From NCBI GenBank assembly GCA_006503535.1, contig QYRS01000005.1:3410001-3474000 (forward strand): a stretch of DNA of 64,000 nucleotides, read 5' to 3'. The notes beneath the pieces were generated by a model that was given only the letters and a program-made list of their open reading frames with translations, had not been told where the DNA came from and ran no database searches. Shown here piece after piece: positions 43,306 through 55,547 of the stretch; the first letter of the stretch is position 1, and each line of letters opens with the position of its first letter. The translations under genes and the position numbers were made by a program. Source of the stretch: Arthrinium phaeospermum. Lineage: Eukaryota > Ascomycota > Sordariomycetes > Amphisphaeriales > Apiosporaceae.

Positions 43306-45025
43306 GAGACATCAGGCGAATGGAAGAAACCAGTAGAGTCATTGATAGGGGTTTTCCAATCGGTGGGTGCCAACTGATATGGGCATTGGAAGAAGTTATT
43401 AGTGACTAATGATACCGTTGGCAAATAGCTACACGAGCCTCGTTTCGAAAGAGGAGAATGATTAATACTATAAACAAAATATGCTGTAAGTAAAGCATGG
43501 TTGCCAAGACACTTGACGTGGGCACAACGACATCAGATATTCGCTACCTTTGGAGGCACGGCTTCGCTTGGGGATTTGACGAACTGTCTCCTTGAAGTTG
43601 ATGCGAGGCTCGTCTAGAGAATCGGGAAGAGCCATCCTCGCGCAACTATCCCCGGTATATCGGATGCATGTGCAAGTGGTTAGGAGAAGGATTATCAGTC
43701 TACTTGCTTTGAAAGGTGATTAGCACAAGATCCGCCAAACTGGAATATGTTCATAGCAACCGTGTCTATCGTTGAGCACCCGTTCATACGGTAGAGTCTT
43801 AAGAATTAAAGACCACAGATTACACTTTGCGGTTATCAGACCAATGCGAATGCTGCTGTTGGAATTACACTGCACTTTTTTTTGCCTTGACCAATGGGTT
43901 CAGGTAGTATCAGACTGATGTTGATGCTGGCCAGAGTCTAAAGTCTGGGGTAAAGCTTTTTCATGGTTCTGGCGGACAGCTGAAAGTACGCCTCACCCGC
44001 GGCGATCCCACTTGGCAAGAAAAGGGACGGCAGATAATTTCGTCATTTTGTCTTGGATTCCTTGCGGCTCAGCCAACTCAACTCTTGCACTTGCCCAAAT
44101 CAAGTGAGGAAAAGGCTAGGGCTCTTAAAGTGGCTTTTGAGACGCGGGAAGTGGACAAGGGACGGCCCCGGAGGCGGCTGAGATGACACCGACCTTACAC
44201 AAACCTTCGATACACATTACATTGCATAGAGTGCAACGCAACGTCCCGTTACTTTGATTGCCCCTTTACCGGTATTAGGTGTCCATCTTTTCGGGGTGAA
44301 AAAGTCAATTTGTTCTTCACTTCACGCGAAGCGGTACATGCGTGCACGTACAGTTCGGCGACCCGTTTATCGTGATGTGCAGCAATTGAAAGAGGATATG
44401 CAGCTATCCCAGGCCCAAGCCCACGGCCTGCGCGATCGATCCCCACGGCTCGGAGGTTCGCCGCGATAACGAACGGGGTAGGGAGAGAGGAGCAGCTGAA
44501 ACTTTCATCCAACCGCCCGTTGCAAAATACGTGATCAACACCGCAGCCTGTCTGTCGCCATGAACGCATCCTGGCGAACGAACCTTGAACGGCATCGCTG
44601 CATCATTCTTCTTCCTGCGCCAATGCCTTTGGTTCGGTGACATGCCAGTGATGATGCAGGTATTGCCGGGATGTGGTCCGTCCTATGTCTGATAGTTTGC
44701 GGTGTTTCTGTATTGGGCAAGCCCGCGGCGGTGACACGGTAGCGATGGGCCAGTCTGTATCTCGATACAGTCGAATTCGACGGCAGGGTTGTTCTTTTTC
44801 TTCGTGCTTGGGGGTTGGCAAATGAACATGCTTCGCCGTTTATTCATATAAGCCCAGCTCGCTCTCGTCACGGATGCAGACTAAAGTATCTATCCTTTCC
44901 CATTCTCAACCATATTATGCCCAGTCGGTTTGACTGGTTTTCAATCAGCACCAATACCACAGTACTGCTAGGTACTCTGTACTAACGACAACTACCTAAT
45001 ACATACTTCATTGCTTCTGGATCCA
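43306..45025. other. Intergenic region (1.7 kb), partly AT-rich
   Basis: I see no gene. The part 43310-44000 is relatively AT-rich. Small open frames near 44249-44870 lack motifs. It includes the promoter of the large NACHT/TPR gene. Confidence 0.45.
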
Positions 45026-48000
45026 ATGGCGCCCGCCTCCGTCATGTCGGGCACGCCCCTCCCCCAGACGTTGGGGGGCCAGAGCCTGGACTTCCAGCAA
45101 TCCTCCTCTTCGTCGGGGATGATGGAGCACAGCATGACCAGCAGCACCCACATGTCGGGCACGTCTTCTTCGCGCTTTGCCAGCTCCTCCTCCGGCATGG
45201 AGACGTCGGCCATCTCGAGCGTCGTGTACGCGCTCAAGCGGCGCAGCGACATGGAGCTGGGGTCGGAGATGTCGGCCCAGATCATGGGCGAGAGCCACGT
45301 CTCCATCCTGGACTGGATCGCCGTGCAGCGCATGAGCCACTCCCGGCCGAGGGCAGCAACTACGACAAGGTCCTGGCGTGGACGCAGCTCTTTGTCGAGC
45401 GGCTGCACTCCTTCGAGATGTCGATGGAGGAGTTTGCGGGTGATAGTGCCATAGCTACGCGGGTAGCCTATGGTTACTGTGCCATCTTGTTGAAGGTCGG
45501 GATTCTGCCCTACCTCTATCCCCTTTCATGCCCAAGGCAGTTCACTGACAACCGGTACAGTTGGGCAAGGAGAATGCGTCGGCCTTGACTACCTCCCTTG
45601 GCTTCTTCTACAGCATCTCGACGACCCTGGCCGACCTGCTGGAGCGCACCGAGACGTTTCGCGTGTCGCAGGAGATCCGGGAGCACCTAGTGCTCGCCAT
45701 GACGGACCTGGTGACCGTCGTGGCCAGCGTCGCCACCCACTTCTACAAGGCGATCCGCAGCGCGTCCGACGAGTCCGTCTCGGTCAACATCTACAGCACC
45801 TTCGCGGAGCCGATCAAGACGTTCCGGGACCGATGCGACCGCATCGCCGAGGCCATGTGGCGCCACCAGCTCATGGCCCACAACATGGGCGGCGCCCAGA
45901 CCGTTGCCGATGTCCAGTCGGTCAAGTCGTGGCTTTCGCCCGAGGACCGCGTCTTGACTAATGTTGCGGGCGGGTGGGTGTCGCTGCTGGCTCAGGAGCG
46001 CGAGGAGCTGACTTGTCTCTGGGTTGGTCCCCATTTGACGCGCTTCTTGAGGGGGCAGGATAAGGTCTTGTCTATTAATGGCAAGCCGGGCTGCGGCAAG
46101 ACTGTGGCGTCGTCTGTTATTGTGGACTACCTTCAGAGGCCCATTTCGGGTGTCAACCACAGTGCCCTTTACGTTTCGATCGGTACGCAATACTCGAGTC
46201 TAATTCCTGTCACTTCTTCCTCCCGTTTGAAATTCTTGTTCTCATCCCTCTCAATATTTGCCCCCTTTTACTTTTCCTTTCTCTTGACGCCACCCCTTGC
46301 ATACATATTCTAACCAAGATCACCCATAATTAGACAGCAACGTGCCCGTCGAGACGGCGACGCGCCCATCGCCAAGGCCGTCATGCGGCAGCTCCTCGAC
46401 AAGCGCGTCGGCAACATCCAGCTCCTGCAGATCCTGTGCGAGGCCTACAGGGAGTGCCAGACCGTCGCCAACGGCGAGGAGTACGACAACGCCGTCTGGT
46501 CCGCCATGGGGCGGCGCTGGGCGCTGGCCTCCCCGGCGCCCGGGAGCTCGTCCTGGTCGTCGACGGCATCGACGACGCGTCGTGCGACGAGAAGTCCATG
46601 TTCCGACGTCTGGTCGGCGCCACCGACAAGAGCAACAACGTCCGGCTCATCACGTTGGGCCGGGCCAAGCTCGCCGATGCTCCGGGGCAGGCGAGCATGC
46701 AGATCACGGACGGTCTGATCTTCGATGATATCATGGCCGTCGTCCGGAGCCACTTTGAGTCCGATACGGAGTTCAGCCACATGTCCGAGTTTGAGCAGGA
46801 GTCCATCGTCTCCCTTCTTACGGAGACGTCCGCTGGGTCCTTCCTCTGGGCCAAGTTGGCCACCAAGCGACTTCGCCGCGCCGTCGGGATCGACTCGTTC
46901 CGCTCGGCGGTGGAGACACTCACCAAGTCGAAACCCGCCGTCACCGAGTTCGTACAGCAGAACGTGAGTTCGTCCAGTATGACGGATGAGGCTCGGCATA
47001 TGCTCCTGTGGCTGGCCACCGCCGAGCGACCCCTGTCGCTGAAGGAGCTGGCCACGCTGTTGTGCGTCAATGTCGACAAGGGCACCGTCTCCGATATTGC
47101 GCAAGTCGATGTGCTGGCCACTTTGAAGCACGTGCAGAACCTCGTGTTCATGCAGCACGGTCTCATGTGCATCCGCCACGGGCTCATTCGCGCCTCACTG
47201 CGCGAGCTTCAGAACAAGGGGCAGCTTGTTCCTTCGGTCAAGGATGCTCACGCTGACCTGGCCATGCGCCTGCTGTCGTACATCAAGACGGCGGTGCCCG
47301 AGCAGCATGAGCCGTCCATCCGACTCCTCGACGACCACGACAAGGTCCAGCTGCTCAACCGCTACCCTTCTGGACTTTGCCGTCCGCCACTGGCCGGTCC
47401 ACCTCACCAAGTCCAAGGTGTTCACGACCGAAGGCAACACGGGCGCCGCCAAGACGTTCAGCAAGGCCTTCCCGACCACGGTGACTTCGCTGCGCCTCCA
47501 GGCCACCCTGTGGCAGCACTGCCCTGTCCCCTTGCTGCTGGCGTACCAGTCGAGCGTGACCGTCATCTACCGCGACTGCTTCACCACCAAGAGCCCGCTC
47601 ACGCTGCAGTGCATCATCTACCTGGCCATCATCCACCGCCAGCTCGGGCGGACGGACGAGGCCGCCGCCCTCTTCTTCGAGGCCGCCGTGCTGAGCAGCA
47701 AGCGGCGCTCGACGACGACCGAGGCTGACTACACGCTGACGACCCAGATGGCCGAGTCGTACATCCAGCTGATCGAGAACAAGACGTCCAGCTCCCGCAC
47801 GGATGTCATGCACAAGCTCGAGGAGATCTCCTCGATCCTGGTCCACTGCTACAGCGCAAAGTCCAGCCAGAGCTCCACCCTGGTTGTCAGCACGCTCCAG
47901 CATCTCGCGGAGTACTACCGCTCCGTAAAGGAGACGAAGAAGTACGAGCACATCATGAACTCGATCCACTCCCGCTCCAAGACCGAGTCGGAGACCGTCG

Positions 48001-51000
48001 TCACCTCGGAGACCGAGGGCGATCTGTCCGTCCATCTGAAGGGCAAGCACGAAGAATCTACTATCGAGGAGGGTGGCATGCTTCAGCTGGATGTCGAAGA
48101 GCGCGACGACCTCATCGAGGCCTCCGAAAGCTCCATCAAGGAGGCCGAGAAGTTCGTCGCGGCGGGCCGCATCGATGCGGCCGAGAAGATCTACATCGAC
48201 GCGTGGCAGCGAGCCAGCCGCGAGTACAAGCTTCATCGCTCCGAGGTCTGGGCCGAGAGGAACCTGCAGGCTCTCCTGACCTACTCGCAGTTCCTGCAGT
48301 CGCAGAAGAGAACGTCGGAGGCATCGGCCCTGCTCGTCAGCGTCTGGGAGGAATACAGCCACCAGTCGTCTACTCTGATGGCCAACAGCTCGGTGACGCT
48401 CCTGAAGCAGGTGTCCGAGTCTCTCAAGTCGATGGGTATGTCGTCGGTGTCGCTGTCTATCTCCAAGTTCTGCCTGCAGTACTACAAGTCCACCAACCGC
48501 ACTCAGAGCTCGATGTACAAGGAGGTCGAGGAGGAGGTACAGCGGACCACGAGGGAGGTGCTGAAGTCGTCCAGTTCCTCCACCCAGACGATCACGTCGG
48601 AGAGGTCCGTGGAGGAGACGATCTACGAGTGCTCTGGATCCATCAAGACCATGCAATCGGAGACTTTCGCATCGGCCAACGGTCTCATCTCCATCTACAT
48701 GTCTCAACGTCGCTACCAGGACGCCACGACCTTCATCACGAAGGTGCTCCGGGGTATCTGGCCCTCGTTGTTCTCGGCCCAAGTGCAGGACATTACCCTC
48801 GTCTCCCATCATGTCGAGGAATGCATCGGTCTGGCTACCCGCTTGGCCGAATGCTACTCTACTCGTCGTCGCCGCAATGACGAGGAGGATATCCGCGTTC
48901 GCATCTACCGCGCTCTGCGGTCGGGTCGCGAGGTTGATGACAAGCTGCGAGATAGCGCCACCCAGGCTCTACTGTCATTCTACAGCAAAACCTCGCAGGA
49001 CGAGTCCGGTATCGCGATCCGCCAGGAGGTGCTTGACGACCTGATCGCGCGCCACGGGGAGCACCACGCCACGGTGCTCAAGGTCCTGTGGGACCTCGCC
49101 GAACTCTCGCGCCCGCGTCCGGCCTTTGTGGGATACTACCAGAAGATCATCCGCATCATCAACGGCGACGGCGGCAAGACCAGCAAGCCCGAGGCGCTGA
49201 AGCCCATCATCCTCGTGGCGACGGAGCTGTGGAACCAGGGCGCCTTCTCCGAGGCGCTGCCCTACTACAAGACCCTGTTCAACACCTTCTTCGCCAGCCC
49301 CAAGTCGAGCCCGGCGCTGCGCGACTCGTCCATGATGCGCGAGTGCTTCGACCGCTACCTCGGCTGCCTGCGCCACACCAAGACCTCCTTCGCGGTGATC
49401 CACAGGATCACGACCGAGTACCAGTCGCAGTGCAAGACGCTCTACGGCGCGTCGGCGTCCGTCACGGTCCAGGCCACGCTGACGCTGGCCAGGGTGTGCC
49501 AGGAGTCCAGGGCGACCGAGATGCAGGCCATGACGCTGTACGAGGAGCTCGTCAAGACGGGGACGCAGGAGATCGATCTGAAGGAGATCGCGTCGGAGCT
49601 CGAGGTCATGCGCGAGGAGCAGATGGGCGCCCTCATGCGCGAGGAGAAGTCCAAGTCCTCCTCCCGCTCGACTACTTTCTCGTCCGAGCAGGTCGAGCGC
49701 GTCGTCGAGGTCCTGCAGAAGCGGTTCAGCGCGGTGCACGAGAAGCACGGCTGGGAGCACGAGGAGTCGCTCACGCAGCTAGCCGAGCTCATTCAGTTCC
49801 AGAGCGTGCACCAGAGCACCAAGCAGGAGACCAAGGAGACCGTGTCGCGCGAGCTCCGGGAGGCGACCGTCAGTATCTTGACTACGCAGAAGTCTTTGAC
49901 TAGACTCGTCTCCGCGGCCAAGACGATCGCGTCGAGCTACCAGGCGAGCGAGCAGATGAGCCAGGCTACGGAGATGACGGAGGAGCTGTACCGCCAGCTG
50001 GTGATGAAGGATATGTCGCACGCCAAGTCCAGCCAATTTGACCTGTCCTCGTGCGGGCGCGAGAGCCTCGTCTTCCTCGCCCAGATGGAGTATAGTCTCG
50101 GCCGCACTTCCGCCAGCATGACCGAGATCATGGCGGGGCTGGTGGCGCAGATTGCCTACTTTGACGAGTTCCGCGGCCTGGTCCGGTCCAAGAGCAGCGA
50201 CTTCCTCGACGTCTCCGTGGCCGCCGCCCGGATCCACCAGAGCCTCGAGAGCTCCGGCAGGACCAAGGCGGCGACGCACGTGTTCGAGCAGTACGCCTCG
50301 TGGGTGGCCGATGCCAAGCCGGGCTTTATGAGGCAGGCCAAGATGTCCGCGGCCGAGACCAAGGTGCTGCTTCAGGCTGTTATGCGACACTTGAACACGC
50401 ACAGGTCGCATGATATGGTGCGCACCGCCGGCATTATCGGCAATACCCGTGTTATGGAACTGATCGATGAGAGCCACTTTGACACGGCCTGCGACCTCGC
50501 CCGCGCCTGCCACAAGCTCATCGCCGCCAACCCGGAAGCCTACCGCACCACCGTCATGGCCAAGCTCGTGCTCACCATGAGCATGTCGCTCGGCAGCCGC
50601 GCCATGGACTACGACAACAAACTCACCCCCGACGCGCGCAAGGCCCTCCTCGCGACCTCGAAGCCCATCCTCGCCGACGTGCTGCGCGTCCTCATGCACA
50701 GCGAGGGCGGGATGAAGATGAAGTCGACCAAGATCAACCTGGCCAAGCTGGGCCCCGCGCCCCTGCACAAGCTGATCGCCCTCCTGGGCGCCCAGGAAAA
50801 CTACGAGGCCCTGGCCAGCGTCCTGACGGCCCTCTGGGAGAGCCGCGAGGCGCAGCACGACTGGGACCCCGCCGTCACCTTTTCGCTGGCCCGCCGCTAC
50901 ATCCTGGCCCGGTACGTGGTCGGCGACTCGGCGGCCGCTTTGCGGATCGCGGAGCACATCGTCTACAACTGCCGCCGCGTGCACGGGCTGTGCCACCCGG

Positions 51001-51699
51001 CCACCGTCGAGATGGCCTTGTTGTTGTCGCAGCTGTACTCAGGGGTCGCGCAGCGGCACCAGCAGCAGGCGCAGGCGCAGGCTGGGTCTAACGGCAGCGG
51101 CCGACGGGTCTCGGGTTCCGCGGGGCGGAGGAGATTGCGAATCGGTATTATCGCAAGAGCGCCGCGATCCACGAGGATATCCTGCGGGGGCTTACGGATG
51201 CCGGCTACGCCAGCGTGGACGGCAGCTTGGATTCCCTGCTCCACGGCAACGGCAACGCCAACGGCATGATGTCGTCGGATGGCTTCAGCAGCGGTCGGCG
51301 CAGCAGCAGCATCAGCAGCTCCTCCTCCTCCAACGGGAACGGCATGATGATGAACAGCCGCACTTTTTCGTTTGTCTCCGGCGCCCAAGGCGAGCAGCAG
51401 CAGAAGTCGGACGGGCAGACGGCGCGCCAGCATCTTTGGTTACTGAGGTTGGCGCTCGAGCGCACCGGGGGGTGGCCGAAGGGGTATGCCGAGTACGAGC
51501 GCCTGAACGCGGACGTGTTTGCGCGGTACCCGGCCGAGATGGCGGGGCGGCGGGGGTGGAGCGCTGGGATCTGGCGGCGTTTGGGCACGGAAAGGCTTCG
51601 GCTGATGACGATTTGTTGGGGAAGGGGGACTTGACGAAGTGGGGGTTGTTGCCGGAGGAGTATGCGATGGAGGCTCGCCTTCATGGAGGGAGGACTTGA
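45026..51699 (+). pseudogene. NACHT/TPR NLR-like (STAND) protein gene, about 2,155 codons, with several apparent frameshifts
   Basis: The start is taken at 45026 (MAPASVMSG). Introns lie at 45496-45560 and 46183-46333. The N-terminal domain (ALTTSLGFFYSISTTLADLL; VASVATHFYKAIRSA) precedes a P-loop NTPase with Walker A INGKPGCGKT (near 46075-46105) and Walker B ELVLVVDGIDD (near 46550). A helical region and a very long TPR-type array follow (FFEAAVLSSKRRS; YIQLIENK; AAEKIYIDAW), open for 1,347 codons. Frame jumps occur at about 45338-45346, 46361-46367, 46508-46511, 47365-47370 (two bases), 51122-51125 and 51552-51556. Adding one base at each site (two at the fourth) gives exact codon counts for every exon. 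Such proteins act in fungal non-self recognition and programmed cell death. The intact long frame argues against old decay. Confidence 0.75.
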
Positions 51700-51740
51700 C
51701 GGAGTGGGGGTTGTTGCCGGAGGGGTATGAGATGGAGGGT
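51628..51740 (+). repeat. Imperfect tandem repeat, 65-bp period, at the NLR gene's 3' end
   Basis: The block beginning gacttgacgaagtgggggtt at 51628 recurs at 51693 with a few changes, both running into a ggagtatg/ggggtatg element. Because 65 is not a multiple of three, the second copy is read in a new frame and creates the TGA at 51697-51699. If one G is missing at 51688-51690, the period would be 66 and the frame would stay open to 51766. Confidence 0.8.
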
Positions 51741-51905
51741 GGGTTTCGGGGGAGGGGAAAGCAGTGAGATTGGCGGCGAGGGGTTGCTGTTGAGTGGGGA
51801 AAAGGGCCTTCATGTGAGGGGGCCCGGTTACCTTCTTTCTGGTGAGGGCTGGCGTTGTGGTTGTTCCGGAGGACCTCCTTCCTTTTACTTTCCTTCTCGT
51901 GGTCC

Positions 51906-52433
51906 ATGGCCGCTTTCGAGGTGGATGTGGCTCGTGGACTGGAGATGGTGGGTCTGGACTGGAAGAAGTACAAAACTTACGTGCTGCTCGTATCAACTGG
52001 GCTGATCGTCAGTCTGTTCCAGGATGCCTGCATTAACACGATAAGGGGGACAGGTGGAAAGGAGAAGACGGTTTCTACTCTCCTTAATGTTGGCTACCAC
52101 CAACTCTTGGTCAGTCTTTGGGGACCGGTGTGGGTTGATCTTCAGGAGTTTCAAAAGGCACCGGATGCCATTCCTTTTCTTATGTTTCTAATAACAACAA
52201 TAGTATTGCTTAATAATATTTATATTGGAGTGACCAACTATGAAACCCATCTCCCAAAGACGCTGCGGAAGTTGAACAGACTAGAAGCTGCTTTACCACA
52301 TCTAATACTCATAAGTTCCGCTGTTGGCATAAGCAATGGCTATACGTCAATGCTTGGGGACACAAAGCAGCGGCTGCGAGATATATGGGGGTACCAGATG
52401 CTAGACGGTCTCCCAGTTCCTGCCTTGCTATAA
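51906..52433 (+). CDS. Possible membrane protein from an AT-rich ORF, no known family
   Basis: An open frame starts at 51906 (MAAFEVDVARGLEMVGLDWK), with an in-frame ATG 51 bases earlier. It codes about 175 residues with two or three hydrophobic segments: YKTYVLLVSTGLIVSLF, IPFLMFLITTIVLLNNIYI and LPHLILISSAVGIS. The codons are AT-rich, unlike the G/C-rich genes on both sides. The frame ends 16 bases before the stop of the convergent lipase gene. I recognise no family. It could be a recently acquired or orphan gene, or an open frame by chance. Confidence 0.4.
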   Translation: MAAFEVDVARGLEMVGLDWKKYKTYVLLVSTGLIVSLFQDACINTIRGTGGKEKTVSTLLNVGYHQLLVSLWGPVWVDLQEFQKAPDAIPFLMFLITTIVLLNNIYIGVTNYETHLPKTLRKLNRLEAALPHLILISSAVGISNGYTSMLGDTKQRLRDIWGYQMLDGLPVPALL

Positions 52434-52449
52434 CGACAGTTGGTACTCT

Positions 52450-54013
52450 CTACCTCTCCCTCCGCGACAACCCAAGTGTGATTCCCAGCCTGTCCGCGAT
52501 ATCCGTGGCCGCAGGCACCCCATAAAACGAAGCCAGCCTCGCGGGCGACAAGGAGGGCAACGACACGTCCCTCCTCACGCAAGCCCCCGGCCGCGCCGCC
52601 GGCCGCCGCCCCGCGAACCGGGCCGCGAGCCAGTCGTACGCCGCGGGCGTCCCGAGCAGCTCCTCGTCGGCATGCCCCGCCGCGGCGTTGCGTTCGTACT
52701 CGACCGCGACCCCCTCGCTACAATACAGGTCGACGAGCTGCTCCGTGTCGGCAATATTCGAGATCTCGTCCCGCGCGCCCTTGAAGACGTAGAGCGGCGT
52801 GTCGGGCGCGCCGTGCACGCCCTGCTGCGAGGCGCCCGAGGTGACGGTCCGGAAGGTCGCGTTGTCGACGACGGCGCGGCCGCTCTTCAGGTAGTCGAAC
52901 AGGTCCTGCCCGACGCCGCGCTGGTTGTTGGTCTCGACGTCGTTGTTGCCGATGTAGACGAAGGTCGGCTTGCTGTCGAGGGGCGCCGCCGTCTCGGCGT
53001 CGAAGAGGGCGCTGAAGTTGGCGTAGACCTTGGACAACCCCAAAAAGGCGCTGAAGAGCAGGCCGCCGCCGAGGCCGCCGGCGTCCTGCAGAAACAGATT
53101 GGTGCCGTTGGGGACGGTGCCGCCCAGGGCGCTGCCCAGGAGCCTACCGGGGCCCGCGATATCGGGGGCGTAGCTGGGCGCCATCTCGGCGGCGAGCCCG
53201 GACGCGAAGGAGCCGATCGAGTAGCCGTACTGCGTCCAGCGCGCGCTGCGGGCGAGGCCCGTCGCGTTGCGGGTCCGGGGGCCCAGGGCGGCGCGGATGG
53301 AGTCCAGGATGGCGAATCCCATTTGGCGGCCGGCGGGGAAGGCGCCGTTGATGCCCATGAAGTCGCTGGTGACGACGTACCAGCCGCGGTCGAGGGCGAC
53401 GGAGATCTTTGGGGATGAGGCATGTTAGTGTTAACCGAAGAAAAGAAACACATCTAGACAAGAATGAAGAGGCAAACAAGTAAGACTGGGGTCAGAGCCT
53501 CACCATCATGGCGTCGACACTCAGAGCGCCGGGCGGGGCAGGGCTGCCCGGCCGCAGCGCATAGCTCGGCACGCAGTCCGGGTTTGGCGAGTCGTAGGCG
53601 ATGGCGTACGAGAGCAGCTTGGTGCTGTCCCGGGGCGCCGTGGCGGGGGGCGCGATGAGGGTGGCGATGTTGGCGACGGGCCGGTCGACCGAGTCGCGGC
53701 TCCGGTACATGTACTGATACACCCGGCCGGCCGTGTAGGTGGTCGCGGGGCCCGACTTGATCTCGTTGGGGAGGAGGCGGTCGCGGATCAGCTGGCCTTC
53801 CTGGTAGGCGCTGATGTTGGCGGGGGTCGTGTAGAAGGGGTCTTGGGTCGGGGGGACGAGGGGGTCGTCGGCTAGGGGTTCGAGGAGGGGCCCCAGATTC
53901 AGGAGAGGGAGTTTCAGATTGAGGTCGGGTAAGAGGCCGTTGAGGAGGGCATCGTTGCGAATTACGAATAGAGACAAGAATACGAAGACAAGGGTTGCTG
54001 CGTGGGAAAACAT
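52450..54013 (-). CDS. Secreted lipase, fungal LIP-family (Candida-lipase-A-like) alpha/beta hydrolase (488 aa)
   Basis: Two exons: 54013-53504 and 53406-52450 (1,467 nt, 488 aa). A signal peptide (MFSHAATLVFVFLSLFVIRNDA) is followed by a hydrophobic pro-like stretch. The nucleophile elbow is QYGYSIGS with Ser233. Asp383 (GARDEIS) and His415 (AAGHADEELLG) fit the acid and histidine of the triad. Features such as DFYTTP-like QDPFYTTP, VVTSDFMGINGAF and YERNAAAGHADEE are typical of the secretory lipase family that hydrolyses triglycerides outside the cell. The single 97-bp intron lies between ALSVDAMM and ISVALDRGWYVV. The gene is convergent and nearly abutting with the AT-rich ORF. Confidence 0.93.
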
Positions 54014-55547
54014 GCTGAGAGACCGCTAAAGCATTGCTGCTTGGTGCTATCTATCAAGAAGCAGAACCAGAGTAATTATCACCCATAGTTGTAGTCGGCA
54101 GGTCATCTCATCATATACACTTGATACCAGGAAACCGGCGTCCAGCGGTGACCATTTTGAATTTCCCATCTTAGGTTCAGTCAAGTGAAGCTGTGATGTT
54201 TTCTGGGGGCTATCGAGTTCCGAAGATGCATAATATGCGAGATTGGCAGCAGAGCATGGCTTGATGTCTTTGAAGACACTTCCATGGCACGAACTTTGAC
54301 AGCATCAAGAACTTTCTCCTTGTTTTCCGACGCTGTTGGTCGTCTGAGCTTGGCTTCCAGCCTGGTTCGGGCGCTTCCTGTCAAACCTTTTGGGTCGCAT
54401 GGTCCATAGCCTTTCATGTCTCACTCAAAGCCGGTCGGCAGTCAGTCAGCTCTTGGTAGAAAGGGGCCTCAAATAAATGTCCACAATTGGTTTGAAATGC
54501 TTATATGGATTGCGTAAAGAGGACCCTTTGGGGGTGAGCTGGCCTCTGCTCACTTGACGAGTAAGGTCTCTGTCTATACCCTCAATATCCAGGGAAATGC
54601 AGGTCTTCGTCACTCTTTCCTCCCTTTCGCAAAGTCAAATCAAAGTTTGTCATCACCTAATCCATAGAATGGATGCTGCGATCGAGTGTCTCGGAGGGCA
54701 GGAGGACAAAGTGTTTGAGACACGAGACTCAGATCGCGCACTCTGACCACAACGCCAAGAAGAACACGACACGGCACTTCTCGACTACTTAATTGGTCTC
54801 AGTGCCGAACAGCTGGGGATCTACGTGATGGCTTTTGGTGGCAGTGAGGAATCTCGGAGAGATAGCACCTATCAGGCACCACCACTTGGTACAGAGACAG
54901 CGGCCGAGATATAAAGTCGGTATTCAGTCTCCTGGTCCAATAAACAGGTTGATTGATGATAATGTTTTATACTTGCCTTGGACTGTGCTTGAAGCCACCA
55001 GTTACAATATCACTCCTCAATTGCAACTAGGAAACTTACTGGTCGATGACTGGCAAACAAAATTTTGGAGAGGATGCGTTCCTTATGTATATCCCAAGTT
55101 GGTATGTTTGTCGGGTGCCGGATGGCCCGATCCCTCGGGAACATATACAACCCACCGGAGGCCGGAGAGACTCTGCCACCTTCATCATGTCTCCAACCCT
55201 GGCCTGATGCTAGCAGATGCGGAGAGCCAAGTAGAGTTCGACTGCGCCATCAAAGAACTGTTTCTCATTTATAAGCCACCGTATGATTTTATACGAGAGA
55301 GGCATTACAAATCTCCCCGTGTCGGGCGGGGGAGGGATGAAAAGTCTCCGAGCGGACAAATAAGCTCCGTGTAACAACCCCTATATAATAAGATTCAACG
55401 CCCTCTCGAGGATTCGAACGGCACTCGTGTCACCTTATAATCAATATACTTGTAACAGATTAAGTAGGGGACCTGTCAACTCGGGCAAAAGCCGAAAGAG
55501 ATTATTACTCATTTATCTTCCAGCTGGACGATCGATCTTCAGGCACC
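54014..55547. other. Intergenic region (1.5 kb)
   Basis: No convincing gene is present. A 179-codon open frame at 54835-55374 has no motif I recognise and no intron, and is not called. The frame at 54181-54417 (minus) is equally weak. The last 60 bases form the promoter side of the NmrA-like gene. Confidence 0.45.

Noticed and set aside
45026..51699. Reading the NLR-like gene as several separate small genes
   Set aside because: Homologous domains continue directly across each frame jump with no start codons, promoters or intron borders between them.
54835..55374. 179-codon open frame on the plus strand
   Set aside because: No recognised domain, no introns, and codon use unlike neighbouring genes. 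It could be a relic, but nothing supports a call.
55395..55435. tRNA-like B-box (ttcgaatcc on the minus strand)
   Set aside because: The flanking bases do not form a T stem or acceptor stem; no A-box or anticodon arm.
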